From Rhodococcus opacus B4 (GTDB taxonomy: Bacteria > Actinomycetota > Actinomycetes > Mycobacteriales > Mycobacteriaceae), in contig NC_012522.1 in NCBI RefSeq assembly GCF_000010805.1, positions 1,798,001 through 1,862,000 of the forward strand: DNA of 64,000 bases. Direction: 5' to 3'. The position numbers were made by a program, and so were the translations under genes. How positions within the stretch are numbered: the stretch's first letter is position 1; the number at the start of each line of letters is the position of its first letter. Below the pieces are notes generated by a model that saw only the letters and a program-made list of their open reading frames with translations, was not told the origin of the DNA and made no database searches. Below are positions 49,821 to 59,100 of the stretch, piece after piece.

Positions 49821-51416
49821 TCAGCTCCGGCGGGCCTCGCCGGCCCGGAGGTCTTTGCGGAGGATTTTGCCTGCGGCGGACTTGGGGACGAGGTCGATGA
49901 ACTCGACCTTGCGGACCTTCTTGTGCGGGGAGACCCGGTCGGCGACGAACGCGATCACCGCGGCCTCATCCAGATCCTCGGCACCTGGCTGGGGGACGAC
50001 GAACGCCTTCGGGACCTCCTCACCCTCGTCGTCGAGGACGCCGATGACGGCGGCGTCGGCGATCTGCGGGTGCGTGAGCAGCAGCGCCTCCAGTTCGGCG
50101 GGCGGCACCTGATACCCCTTGTACTTGATCAGCTCCTTCATCCGGTCCACGATCGTCACCACCCCCGCCGCGTCGACGGTCGCGATGTCCCCGGTGTGCA
50201 GGTATCCGTCCGCGTCCAGGGTCTCGGCGGTGGCCTGCTCGTTGCCGAGGTACCCGGCCATGATGTTCGGGCCCTTGCACCACAACTCCCCCGGCGCGCT
50301 GACCCCCTCGGTGGGGTAGTCGACCTCCCACCCGGTGGCGGGGTCGACGAGTTTGCATTCCATGTTCGCGATCGTCGGGCCGACCGAATCGAGGGCGATG
50401 TCGTCGCGGTCGAACGGGATCGCATGGGAGACCGGGCTCATCTCCGACATCCCGTAGCCCTGCCGGACCCGGCAGCCGAGCCGGTTCGCCACCGCCTTGC
50501 CCAGTTCCTGATCCAGCGGGGCGGCACCGGAGAACACCGAATGCACACTCGACAGGTCGTAGTCGTCGACCAACGGGTGCTTGGCCAACGCGACCGCGAC
50601 CGGCGGGGCGATGAACACATACGTGCACTTCTGCCCGGAGACGATGGACAGGAACTCGACGAGGTCGAACTTCGGCATCGTCACCAGCGACGCCCGGTTG
50701 AACAGGGCTGCGTTGAGCAGCACCGTCATCCCGTAGATGTGGAAGAACGGCAGCACCGCCAGCAGTCTGTCGTCGGCGCCGATGCCCATCCGCGGGTTGA
50801 TCTGGCAGACGTTGGCAACCAGGTTGCGGTGGGTGAGCATCACCCCCTTCGGGCGGCCGGTGGTCCCCGACGAGTACGGCAGCACCGCCAGCTGGGTGGC
50901 CGGGTCGAACGACACCTGCGGCGCCGGGTGGGCCTCGGCCAGCAGATCACGCAGCGACGGGTGCCCGTCCGCGCCGTCGAGGACGATCACATTCTGATCC
51001 GCGATACCGACCTTCGCCGCGGCATCTTTGGCTTGCGGGAGCAGTGGGGAGACGGTGAACAGGAACTTCGCGTGCGAGTCGGTGAGCTGTTTGGCGATGT
51101 CCTCGGCGGTGTAGAGGGCGTTGATCGTGGTCGCGACACCCCCGGCGCGCAGGATGCCGTGGAACACCGCGGCGAACGCGGGCACGTTCGGCGAATGCAG
51201 GGCCACCACCTCCCCGACCGCCAGGCCGCGGGCGGCCAGCGCCCCCGCCACGGCGTCGATCTGCCCCACCAGGGTCTGGTAGCTGGTCACCGCACCCGAG
51301 GCGCCGTCGACCAGTGCGGGCCGGTCCGCATCCGCCGGCGCGAGGTCACCGAACAGGAAATCGTAGACACTCAGGTTCGGGATCTCGACATCCGGAAACG
51401 GGCTCTTGAAGCTCAC
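49821..51416 (-). CDS. Acyl-CoA synthetase/4-coumarate-CoA ligase-like
   Basis: 531 residues of the ANL adenylating family. ATP-binding: [20 protein letters not shown]; then [36 protein letters not shown] and [20 protein letters not shown]; the catalytic Lys is in [12 protein letters not shown]. It activates a carboxylic acid to the CoA thioester; 4CL-type aryl and fatty acids are both possible. The start GTG 51416 has GGGAG 8 bases upstream. It is inserted between gpm1 and YbjN relative to mycobacteria, and is therefore likely accessory. Confidence 0.88.
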   Translation of the reverse strand: MSFKSPFPDVEIPNLSVYDFLFGDLAPADADRPALVDGASGAVTSYQTLVGQIDAVAGALAARGLAVGEVVALHSPNVPAFAAVFHGILRAGGVATTINALYTAEDIAKQLTDSHAKFLFTVSPLLPQAKDAAAKVGIADQNVIVLDGADGHPSLRDLLAEAHPAPQVSFDPATQLAVLPYSSGTTGRPKGVMLTHRNLVANVCQINPRMGIGADDRLLAVLPFFHIYGMTVLLNAALFNRASLVTMPKFDLVEFLSIVSGQKCTYVFIAPPVAVALAKHPLVDDYDLSSVHSVFSGAAPLDQELGKAVANRLGCRVRQGYGMSEMSPVSHAIPFDRDDIALDSVGPTIANMECKLVDPATGWEVDYPTEGVSAPGELWCKGPNIMAGYLGNEQATAETLDADGYLHTGDIATVDAAGVVTIVDRMKELIKYKGYQVPPAELEALLLTHPQIADAAVIGVLDDEGEEVPKAFVVPQPGAEDLDEAAVIAFVADRVSPHKKVRKVEFIDLVPKSAAGKILRKDLRAGEARRS

Positions 51417-51522
51417 GTGGGTCACTCCCTCGAAGTGTTGCAGCAGCAGTTGTGACACCAGTCACAGGTTCGCCGCAACTCTACCCGCGCGCAATCCCCG
51501 TCCGCGGGAAGTCAACCCGCAC

Positions 51523-52014
51523 TCAGGGCTGCGAGTTTTCGATGAGATGTTCGAACGGTTTCAGGTTCGCCAGCGACTCGCCGCGCGAGACACGCCACTC
51601 CCACTCTCGCTTGATGGACCCCGCGAAACCGAGTTCGAGAAGAGTGTTGAAGTCGCCGTCGGCCGCCTCCAGTACCTGCCCGAGAATGCGGTCCAGTTCG
51701 TCCGCGGTCACCGCGTGCCCGGCGATCTGACCGACGAGGTAGATGTCGCCGATCTTGTCGATCGTGTACGCCACCGAATACAACCGGCGGTTGCGTCGCA
51801 GCAGGTACTTGTAGACACCTTCGAAGTTCTCGTCGGGCTTGCGGCAGACGAACGCCTCGACGCGCAGGCCGTGCTTGCCGACGGTCAGGAGCGTGGTGGT
51901 CTTGAGCTTGCGCTCGCCGGGCAACTCGACGACGAAGTGCGTCGAATCCTTTTTCGTGAAGTCCAGCTCCCGTTCGGTGAGGGCGGACTCGATCACGTCG
52001 GTCAGGTCGCTCAT
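51523..52014 (-). CDS. YbjN-domain protein (Rv0487-like)
   Basis: 163 residues, YbjN-type sensory/chaperone-like fold: [60 protein letters not shown]. Function unknown; YbjN family members affect stress behaviour in other bacteria. ATG at 52014 overlaps the mshA stop (ATGA), so it may be linked to mycothiol synthesis by context. Confidence 0.85.
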   Translation of the reverse strand: MSDLTDVIESALTERELDFTKKDSTHFVVELPGERKLKTTTLLTVGKHGLRVEAFVCRKPDENFEGVYKYLLRRNRRLYSVAYTIDKIGDIYLVGQIAGHAVTADELDRILGQVLEAADGDFNTLLELGFAGSIKREWEWRVSRGESLANLKPFEHLIENSQP

Positions 52015-53351
52015 GCGCGCACTCCCCCGGCCCGGCGCAACTTCCACAGTCCGCGTCCGCGACGCGGGGAGAACTCGCTCGGGCCGTGTCCGTAGTTGTA
52101 GTTGACGGTCGCCATCCGATAGCTCTCGAGGAGGCCGTCGGCGGTATGTTCCCAGGAGAAATTCTCGGCGTGCCGCGGAGCCTCGGCGGCCAGCGCGGCG
52201 AGGCGGGCAGGCTCGGAGACCAGCGACTGCAACGCCGTCGCCCAGTCCTCGGTGCGGTGCCCGTCCACGAGGAGCCCGGTCTCGCCGGAACGGACCGCGA
52301 CGCCGAGTCCGCCCACGTTCGCGGCGATCACCGGGGTGCCGCAGGCCTGCGCCTCGATCGCGACCAGACCGAACGACTCCGAATAACTCGGCACCGCAAC
52401 GAGATCCGAGGCCCGGTACACGTCGGCGAGCCGATCGGGTGCCTGCGGCGGGAGGAACGTGACCCGCGCCGCGATGCCGAGGGAGGACGCGAGTTCGATC
52501 AGCGCGTCCGGCCGTGCCAGCCCGGATCCGGACGGACCCCCGACCACCAGCACCCGCAACGACGACGCGGGATCCCGGGCGATCAGTTCGGCGGCGGCGC
52601 GGAGCAGGACGTCGGGAGCCTTGAGCGGCTGGATCCGTCCGACGAACGTCACGACGGTCTCGCGGGGGTCGAGCCCCAGCGTCGCCCGCGCGGCGTCCCG
52701 GTCGCCCGGGCGGTACCGCGTCAGGTCGGCGCCCGGCGCCACCACGTCGATCCGGTTCGGGTCGGCGCCGTAATGACGGACAAGTTGATCGGATTCCTCG
52801 GTCGTGTTGGCCACGAGCCGGTCGGATTCGGCCACCACCTGCTGCTCGCCGATCTGGCGTGCGGCCGGTTCCGGGGTGTCGCCCTCGGCCAGCGACAGAT
52901 TCTTGACCGCGGCGAGCGTGTGCGCGGTATGCACGAGCGGCACACCCCACCGGTCGCGGGCGAGCCAGCCGACCTGCCCCGACAGCCAGTAGTGCGAGTG
53001 CACCAGGTTGTAGTAGCCCGGTTCGTGCCGGGCCTCCTCGCGGAGCACCCCGGCCACGAACGCGCAGAGCTGCGTGGGCAGATCCTGCTTGTCGAGCCCC
53101 TCGAACGGCCCGGCCACAACGTTGCGGACGAGGACGCCCGGCGCCGCTTCCTGGACCGGGGCGTCGGCGGACGACGTGGCCCGGGTGAAGATCTCCACCT
53201 CCACGCCACGACGGGCCATCTGGATGGCGGACTGCAGCACGTAGACGTTCATGCCGCCCGCGTCTCCGGTACCGGGCTGCGCCAGCGGTGAGGTGTGGAC
53301 CGAGAGGACGGCCACCCTGCGGGGGCGCGAGTTGTGCAAGGGCGTCACCAC
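52011..53351 (-). CDS. mshA: D-inositol-3-phosphate glycosyltransferase (MshA, mycothiol synthesis)
   Basis: About 446 residues, GT4 fold. Motifs: [54 protein letters not shown], and the donor site [20 protein letters not shown] (ESFG...E). It links GlcNAc to inositol-3-phosphate, the first step of mycothiol. GTG at 53351, with GGGGGAG about 9 bases upstream, is preferred over GTG at 53369. Downstream is the coupled YbjN gene. Confidence 0.93.
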   Translation of the reverse strand: MVTPLHNSRPRRVAVLSVHTSPLAQPGTGDAGGMNVYVLQSAIQMARRGVEVEIFTRATSSADAPVQEAAPGVLVRNVVAGPFEGLDKQDLPTQLCAFVAGVLREEARHEPGYYNLVHSHYWLSGQVGWLARDRWGVPLVHTAHTLAAVKNLSLAEGDTPEPAARQIGEQQVVAESDRLVANTTEESDQLVRHYGADPNRIDVVAPGADLTRYRPGDRDAARATLGLDPRETVVTFVGRIQPLKAPDVLLRAAAELIARDPASSLRVLVVGGPSGSGLARPDALIELASSLGIAARVTFLPPQAPDRLADVYRASDLVAVPSYSESFGLVAIEAQACGTPVIAANVGGLGVAVRSGETGLLVDGHRTEDWATALQSLVSEPARLAALAAEAPRHAENFSWEHTADGLLESYRMATVNYNYGHGPSEFSPRRGRGLWKLRRAGGVRA

Positions 53352-53381
53352 TCCATAGTGCTCCCCCACCGATCGGCGCCT

Positions 53382-54209
53382 TTAACCGAGGTTGTCGACG
53401 AACTCGCCGACCTCTTTCACGAACCGGTCGGGATCCTCGACGAACGGCCCGTGGTCACAGCCTTCCCAGAACGACGCCCACGCCTGCGGGATCAGGTCTG
53501 CGGCGTGCCTACCAGCCGAGACATCGACGACGGAGTCCGCGGTGCCGTGCAGGACCAGCACCGGGACGTCGAGCGACCGGAGCAGGTCGTCGTGGCTCGC
53601 GGAGCGGCTGAACAAGGCGGCCCGCACGTGCGGCGGGGTGGCGAGGCTGGCGCCGAACAACGCCTGCGACTGCGCGCCCTTGCCTTCCGGCGGTCCGGTG
53701 AGCGCGTTGCCGAACGCGCCCAGCGCACGGATCGCCTCGCGCGGCTCCTCGGACATCGCGCCGGGGATCGCCGCGCGCATCGCCGCGCCGACCTTGCCGC
53801 CCGCCTCCCCCCGGCCGATGCTGGTGATGGCTCCGACGAGGACCACGCCGTCGACGGCGGCCGTGCCGTGAGACGCCAGGTAGTCGCAGATCACGAGGCC
53901 GCCGTAGGACCAGCCGAGGAGCACCGCGCCGGAGGTGACCCCCTCCGCCGTGAGCACCGCGTCGACGTCCCCGGCCCACACGGCGGAGTCGTCGTAGCCG
54001 GCGGCCGGGGCACCCGAGTAGCCGTGTCCACGAAGGTCGACGGCGATCACGCGGTAGCGGGCGGCGAGTTCGCCGAGCACGGTGGGACCCCAGCACTTCG
54101 ACGACTGCGCCCAACCGTGCAGGAGAACCACGGCCCGCGCGTCGGGGTCACCGGTCACCGAGTAGACGAGGGGCGTTCCGTCGACGCCGACTGCTTCACG
54201 AATAGCCAT
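53382..54209 (-). CDS. Alpha/beta hydrolase
   Basis: 275 residues. Catalytic elbow LLGWSYGGLVICDY (Ser nucleophile), oxyanion region VVLLHGWAQSSKCW, and ADSVVDVSAGRH and GCDHGPFVEDP for the acid and the base. Likely an esterase, lipase or C-C hydrolase; substrate unknown. The start ATG 54209 lies 55 bases inside the 3' end of the MFS gene on the same strand, an unusual overlap. Confidence 0.83.
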   Translation of the reverse strand: MAIREAVGVDGTPLVYSVTGDPDARAVVLLHGWAQSSKCWGPTVLGELAARYRVIAVDLRGHGYSGAPAAGYDDSAVWAGDVDAVLTAEGVTSGAVLLGWSYGGLVICDYLASHGTAAVDGVVLVGAITSIGRGEAGGKVGAAMRAAIPGAMSEEPREAIRALGAFGNALTGPPEGKGAQSQALFGASLATPPHVRAALFSRSASHDDLLRSLDVPVLVLHGTADSVVDVSAGRHAADLIPQAWASFWEGCDHGPFVEDPDRFVKEVGEFVDNLG

Positions 54210-55357
54210 GGGGTCACCATAGAGGCCAGCAGCGCGGCGACCGCCGCCACCGCGTACCCGGCGGTGGTGCCGAATTCGTCGATCATCCGGCCCGCGAGTG
54301 CCGATCCCACGGCGACGCCGACACCGAGTCCGGTGACGATCCACGTGATGCCCTCGGTGAGCGCGGCCGCGGGCACGATCTGCTCGACCAGGCCGGTGGT
54401 GACGATCATGATCGGCGCCACCGTCATCCCCGCCACCGCGTAGGCGACGGCGAGCGCCGGGATGCTGGCGGCCAGCAGCAGCGGCACCGTCAGCACCGCC
54501 ACCGCGAGGACCGCGACCATCAGCTGTTTCCGGAGCGACGCCGACACCCGGATCGCGCCGAACACGAGGCCTGCCACCGCGGACCCGGCCGCGAACAGGG
54601 CGAGCACCACGGTGGCGGAGGCGGGTGCGTCACGGCTTCGGGTGAAGGCGATGGCACCGACGTCGATGACGCCGAAGATCGTGCCCATCGACACCATGAC
54701 CGCCACCAGGATCCACAGCGCGGGCGTCCGGACGACGGACGGTCTGCCGTCGTCCGGCGACGAGTGCACGGGCGGCTCGGTGCCCCGCTGAGCGACGAGC
54801 GCCAGGGTGCCGACCACCAGCAGCACGAGTCCCGCGAGTGGTCCCGCCTCGGGGAACACCGTGACGGACAGTCCGACGGAGACCACCGGTCCCGCGATGA
54901 AGCACAGTTCGTCCACCACCGCCTCGAACGCGAACGCGGTCCGCAGCAGTGGCGTGCCGCGGTACAGCTCGGTCCAGCGGGCGCGCACCATCGCACCGAT
55001 CGTGGGCATGCAGCCGGCGGGCACGGCCCACACGAACAGCACCCAGTCGGGGGTGCCGAACCGGACACACAGCAGCATCGCGGCGAGGGACGTCGCGCTG
55101 ATCCCCGACGCGACGGGCAGGACGCGGGACTGCCCGTAGCGGTCGACCGCCCGGGACACGACCGGCGTGATGAATGCGTAGGTCAGTGCGAACACCGCGG
55201 CCAGGGCGCCGGCGAGCGCGTAGTCGCCGCGCAGTTCGGACAGCATCGTGACGATGCCGATGCCGACCATGGCGATCGGTACGCGTGCGACGAATCCTGC
55301 TGCCGAGAATGCTGCGGAGCCGGGGGCGGCGAAGATCTGACGATAGGTACCGAGCAC
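54155..55357 (-). CDS. MFS transporter
   Basis: 400 residues with about 12 helices. The loop 2-3 motif is SRAVDRYGQSRVLPV (a variant of the MFS signature) and the N-terminus is LGTYRQIFAAPGSAAFSA. Probably a drug or small-molecule exporter. GTG at 55357 with GAGG 8 bases upstream is preferred. Divergent from the PIG-L gene; the stop overlaps the hydrolase start region by 55 bases. Confidence 0.82.
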   Translation of the reverse strand: MLGTYRQIFAAPGSAAFSAAGFVARVPIAMVGIGIVTMLSELRGDYALAGALAAVFALTYAFITPVVSRAVDRYGQSRVLPVASGISATSLAAMLLCVRFGTPDWVLFVWAVPAGCMPTIGAMVRARWTELYRGTPLLRTAFAFEAVVDELCFIAGPVVSVGLSVTVFPEAGPLAGLVLLVVGTLALVAQRGTEPPVHSSPDDGRPSVVRTPALWILVAVMVSMGTIFGVIDVGAIAFTRSRDAPASATVVLALFAAGSAVAGLVFGAIRVSASLRKQLMVAVLAVAVLTVPLLLAASIPALAVAYAVAGMTVAPIMIVTTGLVEQIVPAAALTEGITWIVTGLGVGVAVGSALAGRMIDEFGTTAGYAVAAVAALLASMVTPWLFVKQSASTERPSSTR

Positions 55358-55413
55358 GCGTCGAGCCTCACAGATCGTGGCCGCGACTTCCAGCACGTGC
55401 AAGTATTGCGCTC

Positions 55414-56187
55414 ATGAGTGTCCTGGTGTGTTTCCACGCCCATCCCGACGACGAAGTGTTCACCACCGGCGGCGTGATGCGTCAGGCCGCCGACGCCGGT
55501 CACCGCGTCGTCGTGGTCACCGCGACGGACGGGGCGCTCGGCGAGGCGCCCGAGGGGATCCTGATCGACGGCGAGTCGCTCGCCGAGCGTCGGCGCCGCG
55601 AACTCGAGGAGTCGACGTCGCTGCTCGGCGCCCAGCGTGTGGTGCTGCTGCACTACGCGGATTCCGGGATGGCGGGAACGCCGGAGAACGAGAACCCGGC
55701 GGCGTTCTGCAACGTCGACGTCGAGGAGGCCGCCGCCCGGCTGGCTGCGATCCTCGTCGAGGAATCCGCCGACGTGGTCACGATCTACGACCCCAACGGT
55801 GGTTACGGGCATCCCGATCACGTCCAGGTGCATCACGTGGGCATCCGGGCCGCCGAACTGGCCGGTGTGCCGCACGTCTACGAGGCCGCGGTCAGCCGGG
55901 ACCACATCCGGCGTTTGATGGCCGCGAATCCGGAATGGTCCGAGAACGCCCAGACGCCGGACCTCGAGACGTTCGGTCTCCCGGACTCCGAGATCACCAC
56001 GGTCGTGGACGTCACCTCGGCGATGGGCGCCAAGCGCGCCGCGATGCACGCGCACGCCACCCAGATCGGGGATTTCGGCCCGTTCCTGCAGATGCCCGAG
56101 GAGCAGTTGCAGGCGGCGTTCGGTCAAGAATGGTTCCGCCGTCGCGGGGCGCCCGAGGGGCTCGCGGAGTCGTCGCTGCCGCTCTGA
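55414..56187 (+). CDS. PIG-L/LmbE-family deacetylase
   Basis: 257 residues. The zinc motif AHPDDE is at the N-terminus (CFHAHPDDEVFTTGG), and the second His pair is in GYGHPDHVQVHHVG. PIG-L enzymes remove N-acetyl groups from GlcNAc derivatives; mycothiol MshB/Mca belong here, but this sequence lacks their hallmark ES after HPDDE and is a divergent member. It sits 2 kb from mshA. Heads a short run with the thioesterase and the tocopherol-cyclase-like gene. Confidence 0.85.
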   Translation: MSVLVCFHAHPDDEVFTTGGVMRQAADAGHRVVVVTATDGALGEAPEGILIDGESLAERRRRELEESTSLLGAQRVVLLHYADSGMAGTPENENPAAFCNVDVEEAAARLAAILVEESADVVTIYDPNGGYGHPDHVQVHHVGIRAAELAGVPHVYEAAVSRDHIRRLMAANPEWSENAQTPDLETFGLPDSEITTVVDVTSAMGAKRAAMHAHATQIGDFGPFLQMPEEQLQAAFGQEWFRRRGAPEGLAESSLPL

Positions 56188-56234
56188 GCGGAACTGCCTG
56201 CGCGGGTTCGGGTCCGCGCCTAGCATCCACGGGT

Positions 56235-56639
56235 ATGGATCCCGCTGATCTCGTCGCGACCATGCCGTTCGCCGTGCACACCGGGGTTCGCCTCACCAAG
56301 GCCGCACCCGAGGAGGTCGTCGGGCACCTCGAGTGGGACCAGCACCGCACCACGGCGGGAAACGGCCTGCACGGTGGGGCGCTGATGACACTCGCCGACA
56401 GTGTCGGCGCTGTCTGCGCGTTTCTGAATCTTCCGGCGGGGGCATCCACGTCGACCACGAGTTCGAACACCGTGTTCACCCGCGGGGTCCGCAAGGGCAC
56501 CGTCACCGCGACCGCGCGCCCGCTGCACGCCGGACGCACCACGGTCGCCGTCGTCACCGAATTGCGGGACGACGAGGACCGGCTGGTGGCGCAGGTGACG
56601 CAGTCGCAGGCGGTTCTGTACCCCCAGCCGGGAAGCTGA
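56235..56639 (+). CDS. PaaI-type hot-dog thioesterase
   Basis: 134 residues: single hot-dog domain with HRTTAGNGLHGGALMTLADS (the HGG motif and active Asp region) and TVTATARPLHAGRTTVAVVT. The fold hydrolyses acyl- or aryl-CoA. ATG at 56235. It is 4 bases upstream of the tocopherol-cyclase-like gene, so they are cotranscribed. Confidence 0.83.
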   Translation: MDPADLVATMPFAVHTGVRLTKAAPEEVVGHLEWDQHRTTAGNGLHGGALMTLADSVGAVCAFLNLPAGASTSTTSSNTVFTRGVRKGTVTATARPLHAGRTTVAVVTELRDDEDRLVAQVTQSQAVLYPQPGS

Positions 56640-56643
56640 CCCC

Positions 56644-57675
56644 GTGTCCCGACTGCTGCGGGCGTACCGGTCCACGGGCGCGGACCTGCCGTTCGGCAAC
56701 GTCCTCGCCGCGCACGACGTCGCGATGGAGGGCTATTTCTGGCGGTTCACCCAGCCCGCGACGGGGCACGTGGTCATCGCGCTGGCCGGCATCAACCGAG
56801 CAGCGGACGGCCACTGGGCGACCCTCGGTCTGGCCGGTCACCCCACCCGGTTCGTGCAGACCGCCGCGCATCCGGAGGGCTACGCCAACCCGGCCGGACT
56901 CGGCGCGTTCGCCGGCGACGCGTTCCGCGGGTCCATTGACCGCGTGCGGGTGGATCTCGGGCCGGACGCCCGCCTCGACGTCCGGATCGGCGCCCAGGTC
57001 CCGTGGCCGCGGCGCAGCCTCGGTGGGTCGAGCGTGTTCCAGACCGTGCCCGCGCTGAACCAGTACTGGCATCCGTGGTTGCTCGGCGGACGGGCCGAGG
57101 GAACCGCGGTGCTGGGCGGCACCGAGATCGATCTCGACGGCGCCCAGGTCTACGCCGAGAAGAACTGGGGTAAGGGCGGGTTCCCCGACTCCTGGTGGTG
57201 GGGCCAGGCCCAGGGTTTCGCCGACCGGCAGGCGTGTGTCGCGTTCGCCGGCGGCGAGATCACCGCGGGCGGGCTGCGCACAGAGGTCACGGCCGTCGTC
57301 GTCGCGCTGCCGGGCGGCACCGTGTTCCGCCTGGGCAACCCGGTCACCTCCCCCGTCCGGGCGCACGTGACGGACGAGCGGTGGTCGCTGCGCGGCCGCG
57401 GCCGCACGTGGAGCGTCGAGATCGAGGGCGCCTCCCCGCTGGACTCGGCCCACGTGCTGCCGGTTCCGCTCCCCGCCGAGCGTCGCAACATTCCCGGCGC
57501 CCTCGAGCACCTCGGCGGGTCGATGAGTGTCACGGTCCGCCGCCGTGGTGAGCTCGTCTGGGCGGACGAATCGCCCCTCGCCGCGTTGGAGCACGGCGGG
57601 ATCGAGCGGGCGCGCGCGGAACTGCGGAGGCGGGGTGCGCCGACGGACGCGATGTCGGCGCCACCCCTCAGCTGA
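56644..57675 (+). CDS. Tocopherol-cyclase-like/lipocalin-type domain protein
   Basis: 343 residues. The segments GYFWRFTQPATGHVVIALAG and VYAEKNWGKGGFPDSWWWGQ resemble plant tocopherol cyclase and its bacterial relatives. Real cyclase activity is not assured; relatives in non-photosynthetic bacteria have unknown roles with lipid or quinone ligands. GTG at 56644. The stop overlaps the convergent hydrolase by 8 bases. Confidence 0.75.
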   Translation: MSRLLRAYRSTGADLPFGNVLAAHDVAMEGYFWRFTQPATGHVVIALAGINRAADGHWATLGLAGHPTRFVQTAAHPEGYANPAGLGAFAGDAFRGSIDRVRVDLGPDARLDVRIGAQVPWPRRSLGGSSVFQTVPALNQYWHPWLLGGRAEGTAVLGGTEIDLDGAQVYAEKNWGKGGFPDSWWWGQAQGFADRQACVAFAGGEITAGGLRTEVTAVVVALPGGTVFRLGNPVTSPVRAHVTDERWSLRGRGRTWSVEIEGASPLDSAHVLPVPLPAERRNIPGALEHLGGSMSVTVRRRGELVWADESPLAALEHGGIERARAELRRRGAPTDAMSAPPLS

Positions 57676-58333
57676 TCACCTCGAGTTCGGGTGGCTGCAA
57701 CGCCTCGACGATCTCGTCGGTCTCCGCGTGCAGAACCCCGATCCCTCCGGCCTCCTCCAGGTGACGCGCGTCGACGCCCGAGATCGCATCGGCTGCGACG
57801 AGCACCCTGTAGTCCCGCTCGCTGGCGTCGACGATCGTGGCGCGCGGACAGTTGGGGTAGTTGCACCCCGCGATCACCACGGTGTCGACCCGCCACCGGC
57901 GCAGGTGCTCGTCGAGCCCGGTGCGGTAGAACGAACTCCACCGCGGCTTGAACAGGATGTGCTCGGTGGGCGAGACGGTCTGGAGGTCGCCGGCCAGGAG
58001 CGATCCCGGGTCGAGGCCCGGCACTCCCAGCGCGGGCGCCACCTGGGATCCGGCGGTGCCCGGCCTGGCGAGGTCCAGTCCGGCCGCGATCACGCGGCGC
58101 CGGCACAGGTCCACGTCTTCGCCCTCGTACAACCGGACGACGTGCACGATCGGGACCGCGGACTCCCGGTAAGCGTCCACGAGACGCGCGATCGCGGGCA
58201 GCACCGCCGAGGTTCCCGGGACGGGGGCCGTCCCGCCGTCCACGAAGTCCACCTGCATGTCGACGACGAGCAGCGCGGACCGGCCGAGATCGGGAGCGAG
58301 GAACGGATCCGAGTTCTGCCGCCAATGGGTCAC
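57668..58333 (-). CDS. Isochorismatase-like cysteine hydrolase
   Basis: 221 residues. The catalytic triad pattern is present: D25 in LLVVDMQVDF, Lys in HILFKPRWSSFY, and Cys in VIAGCNYPNCPRATIVDA. Family members hydrolyse amides or vinyl ethers (nicotinamidase, isochorismatase, N-carbamoyl hydrolase). The exact substrate is unknown. ATG at 58333. Divergent from the DUF742-type gene across 120 bases. Confidence 0.85.
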   Translation of the reverse strand: MTHWRQNSDPFLAPDLGRSALLVVDMQVDFVDGGTAPVPGTSAVLPAIARLVDAYRESAVPIVHVVRLYEGEDVDLCRRRVIAAGLDLARPGTAGSQVAPALGVPGLDPGSLLAGDLQTVSPTEHILFKPRWSSFYRTGLDEHLRRWRVDTVVIAGCNYPNCPRATIVDASERDYRVLVAADAISGVDARHLEEAGGIGVLHAETDEIVEALQPPELEVIS

Positions 58334-58453
58334 GCAGCAAATCTAACGCTCACGCGGTCGCTGTAGCCGGAATCACAGGGACCGGACCATCGGCATGAAA
58401 CGCGGGTTTGGGACCATGGAACGGGTGGGGTAGTGCGAGAAGGGTCCCGACCG

Positions 58454-59020
58454 ATGACTGTGAGCGATGAGAACTGGCCGATGATCGGCGCGACCGGGGC
58501 GCGCTTCGGTTCGGCCGGCCGGCGCCGAAGCGGCAGGAAAGAGCAGTCGCCGACGGCAGAGCCGAGCCCGTCGCAGGCGGTCGAGTGGGTGGAGCCCGGC
58601 CGGGCCGAGGCCGTTCCCGAGCAGGACGAGGCCGTGTCCGAGCGCGCGCCCGAGCCCGCCGAGTGGGCGGAGACCGAGGAGACCGTCTCCATCGTCCGGC
58701 CGTTCATTCTCACGGGCGGGCGGACCGAGTCCGGGGTCGATCTGCCGCTGGAGGCGGTCATCGTCGCCCGCGCGGACGGGGACGCCGTCGTGGACGCGAT
58801 GCCGGCGCCGGACGAACCGCGCCGTGTCTTCGCGCTGTGCTCCGAACCGCGGTCGGTGGCCGAGATCGCATCGCTCGCGTCGATCCCGCTCGGGGTCGCG
58901 CGTGTACTCGTCGGCGACCTCGCGGCGGCCGGGGCGGTCACCGTCAACGAGACGGCCGGGTCCACCGGCCCGGACCGGAAGCTGATGGAACGGGTCCTCG
59001 ACGGGCTGCGCAAACTCTGA
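58454..59020 (+). CDS. DUF742 protein (orphan conservon-type component)
   Basis: 188 residues: a Pro/Glu-rich N-terminal half, then a DUF742 domain with VRPFILTGGRTESGVDLPLE, PRSVAEIASLASIPLGVARV and LVGDLAAAGAVTV (an HTH-like region). In Streptomyces conservons, DUF742 proteins (CvnC) work with a sensor kinase, a roadblock protein and a GTPase; none of these is in this window. ATG at 58454, with AGAAGGG about 9 bases upstream. It converges on the ROK gene across a repeat element. Confidence 0.75.
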   Translation: MTVSDENWPMIGATGARFGSAGRRRSGRKEQSPTAEPSPSQAVEWVEPGRAEAVPEQDEAVSERAPEPAEWAETEETVSIVRPFILTGGRTESGVDLPLEAVIVARADGDAVVDAMPAPDEPRRVFALCSEPRSVAEIASLASIPLGVARVLVGDLAAAGAVTVNETAGSTGPDRKLMERVLDGLRKL

Positions 59021-59049
59021 ACGCCCGGTCGCGGAGACGGATGCACGCG

Positions 59050-59093
59050 AATTCGTCAGCCGCACAGTCTATTGCCGGTGCGGCTGACGAATT
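59050..59093. repeat. Inverted-repeat element, copy 2 (convergent gap)
   Basis: Perfect 16-bp arms AATTCGTCAGCCGCAC (59050-59065) and its complement (59078-59093) around a 12-base loop. The 17-base core is the same as in the element at 46901-46950. It lies between the convergent DUF742 and ROK genes, as the first copy lies between two convergent genes. Confidence 0.85.
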
Positions 59094-59100
59094 GCCGTGG

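Noticed and set aside
49623-51455. A 610-codon plus-strand frame
   Set aside because: It is antisense to the acyl-CoA ligase with its full set of ANL motifs.
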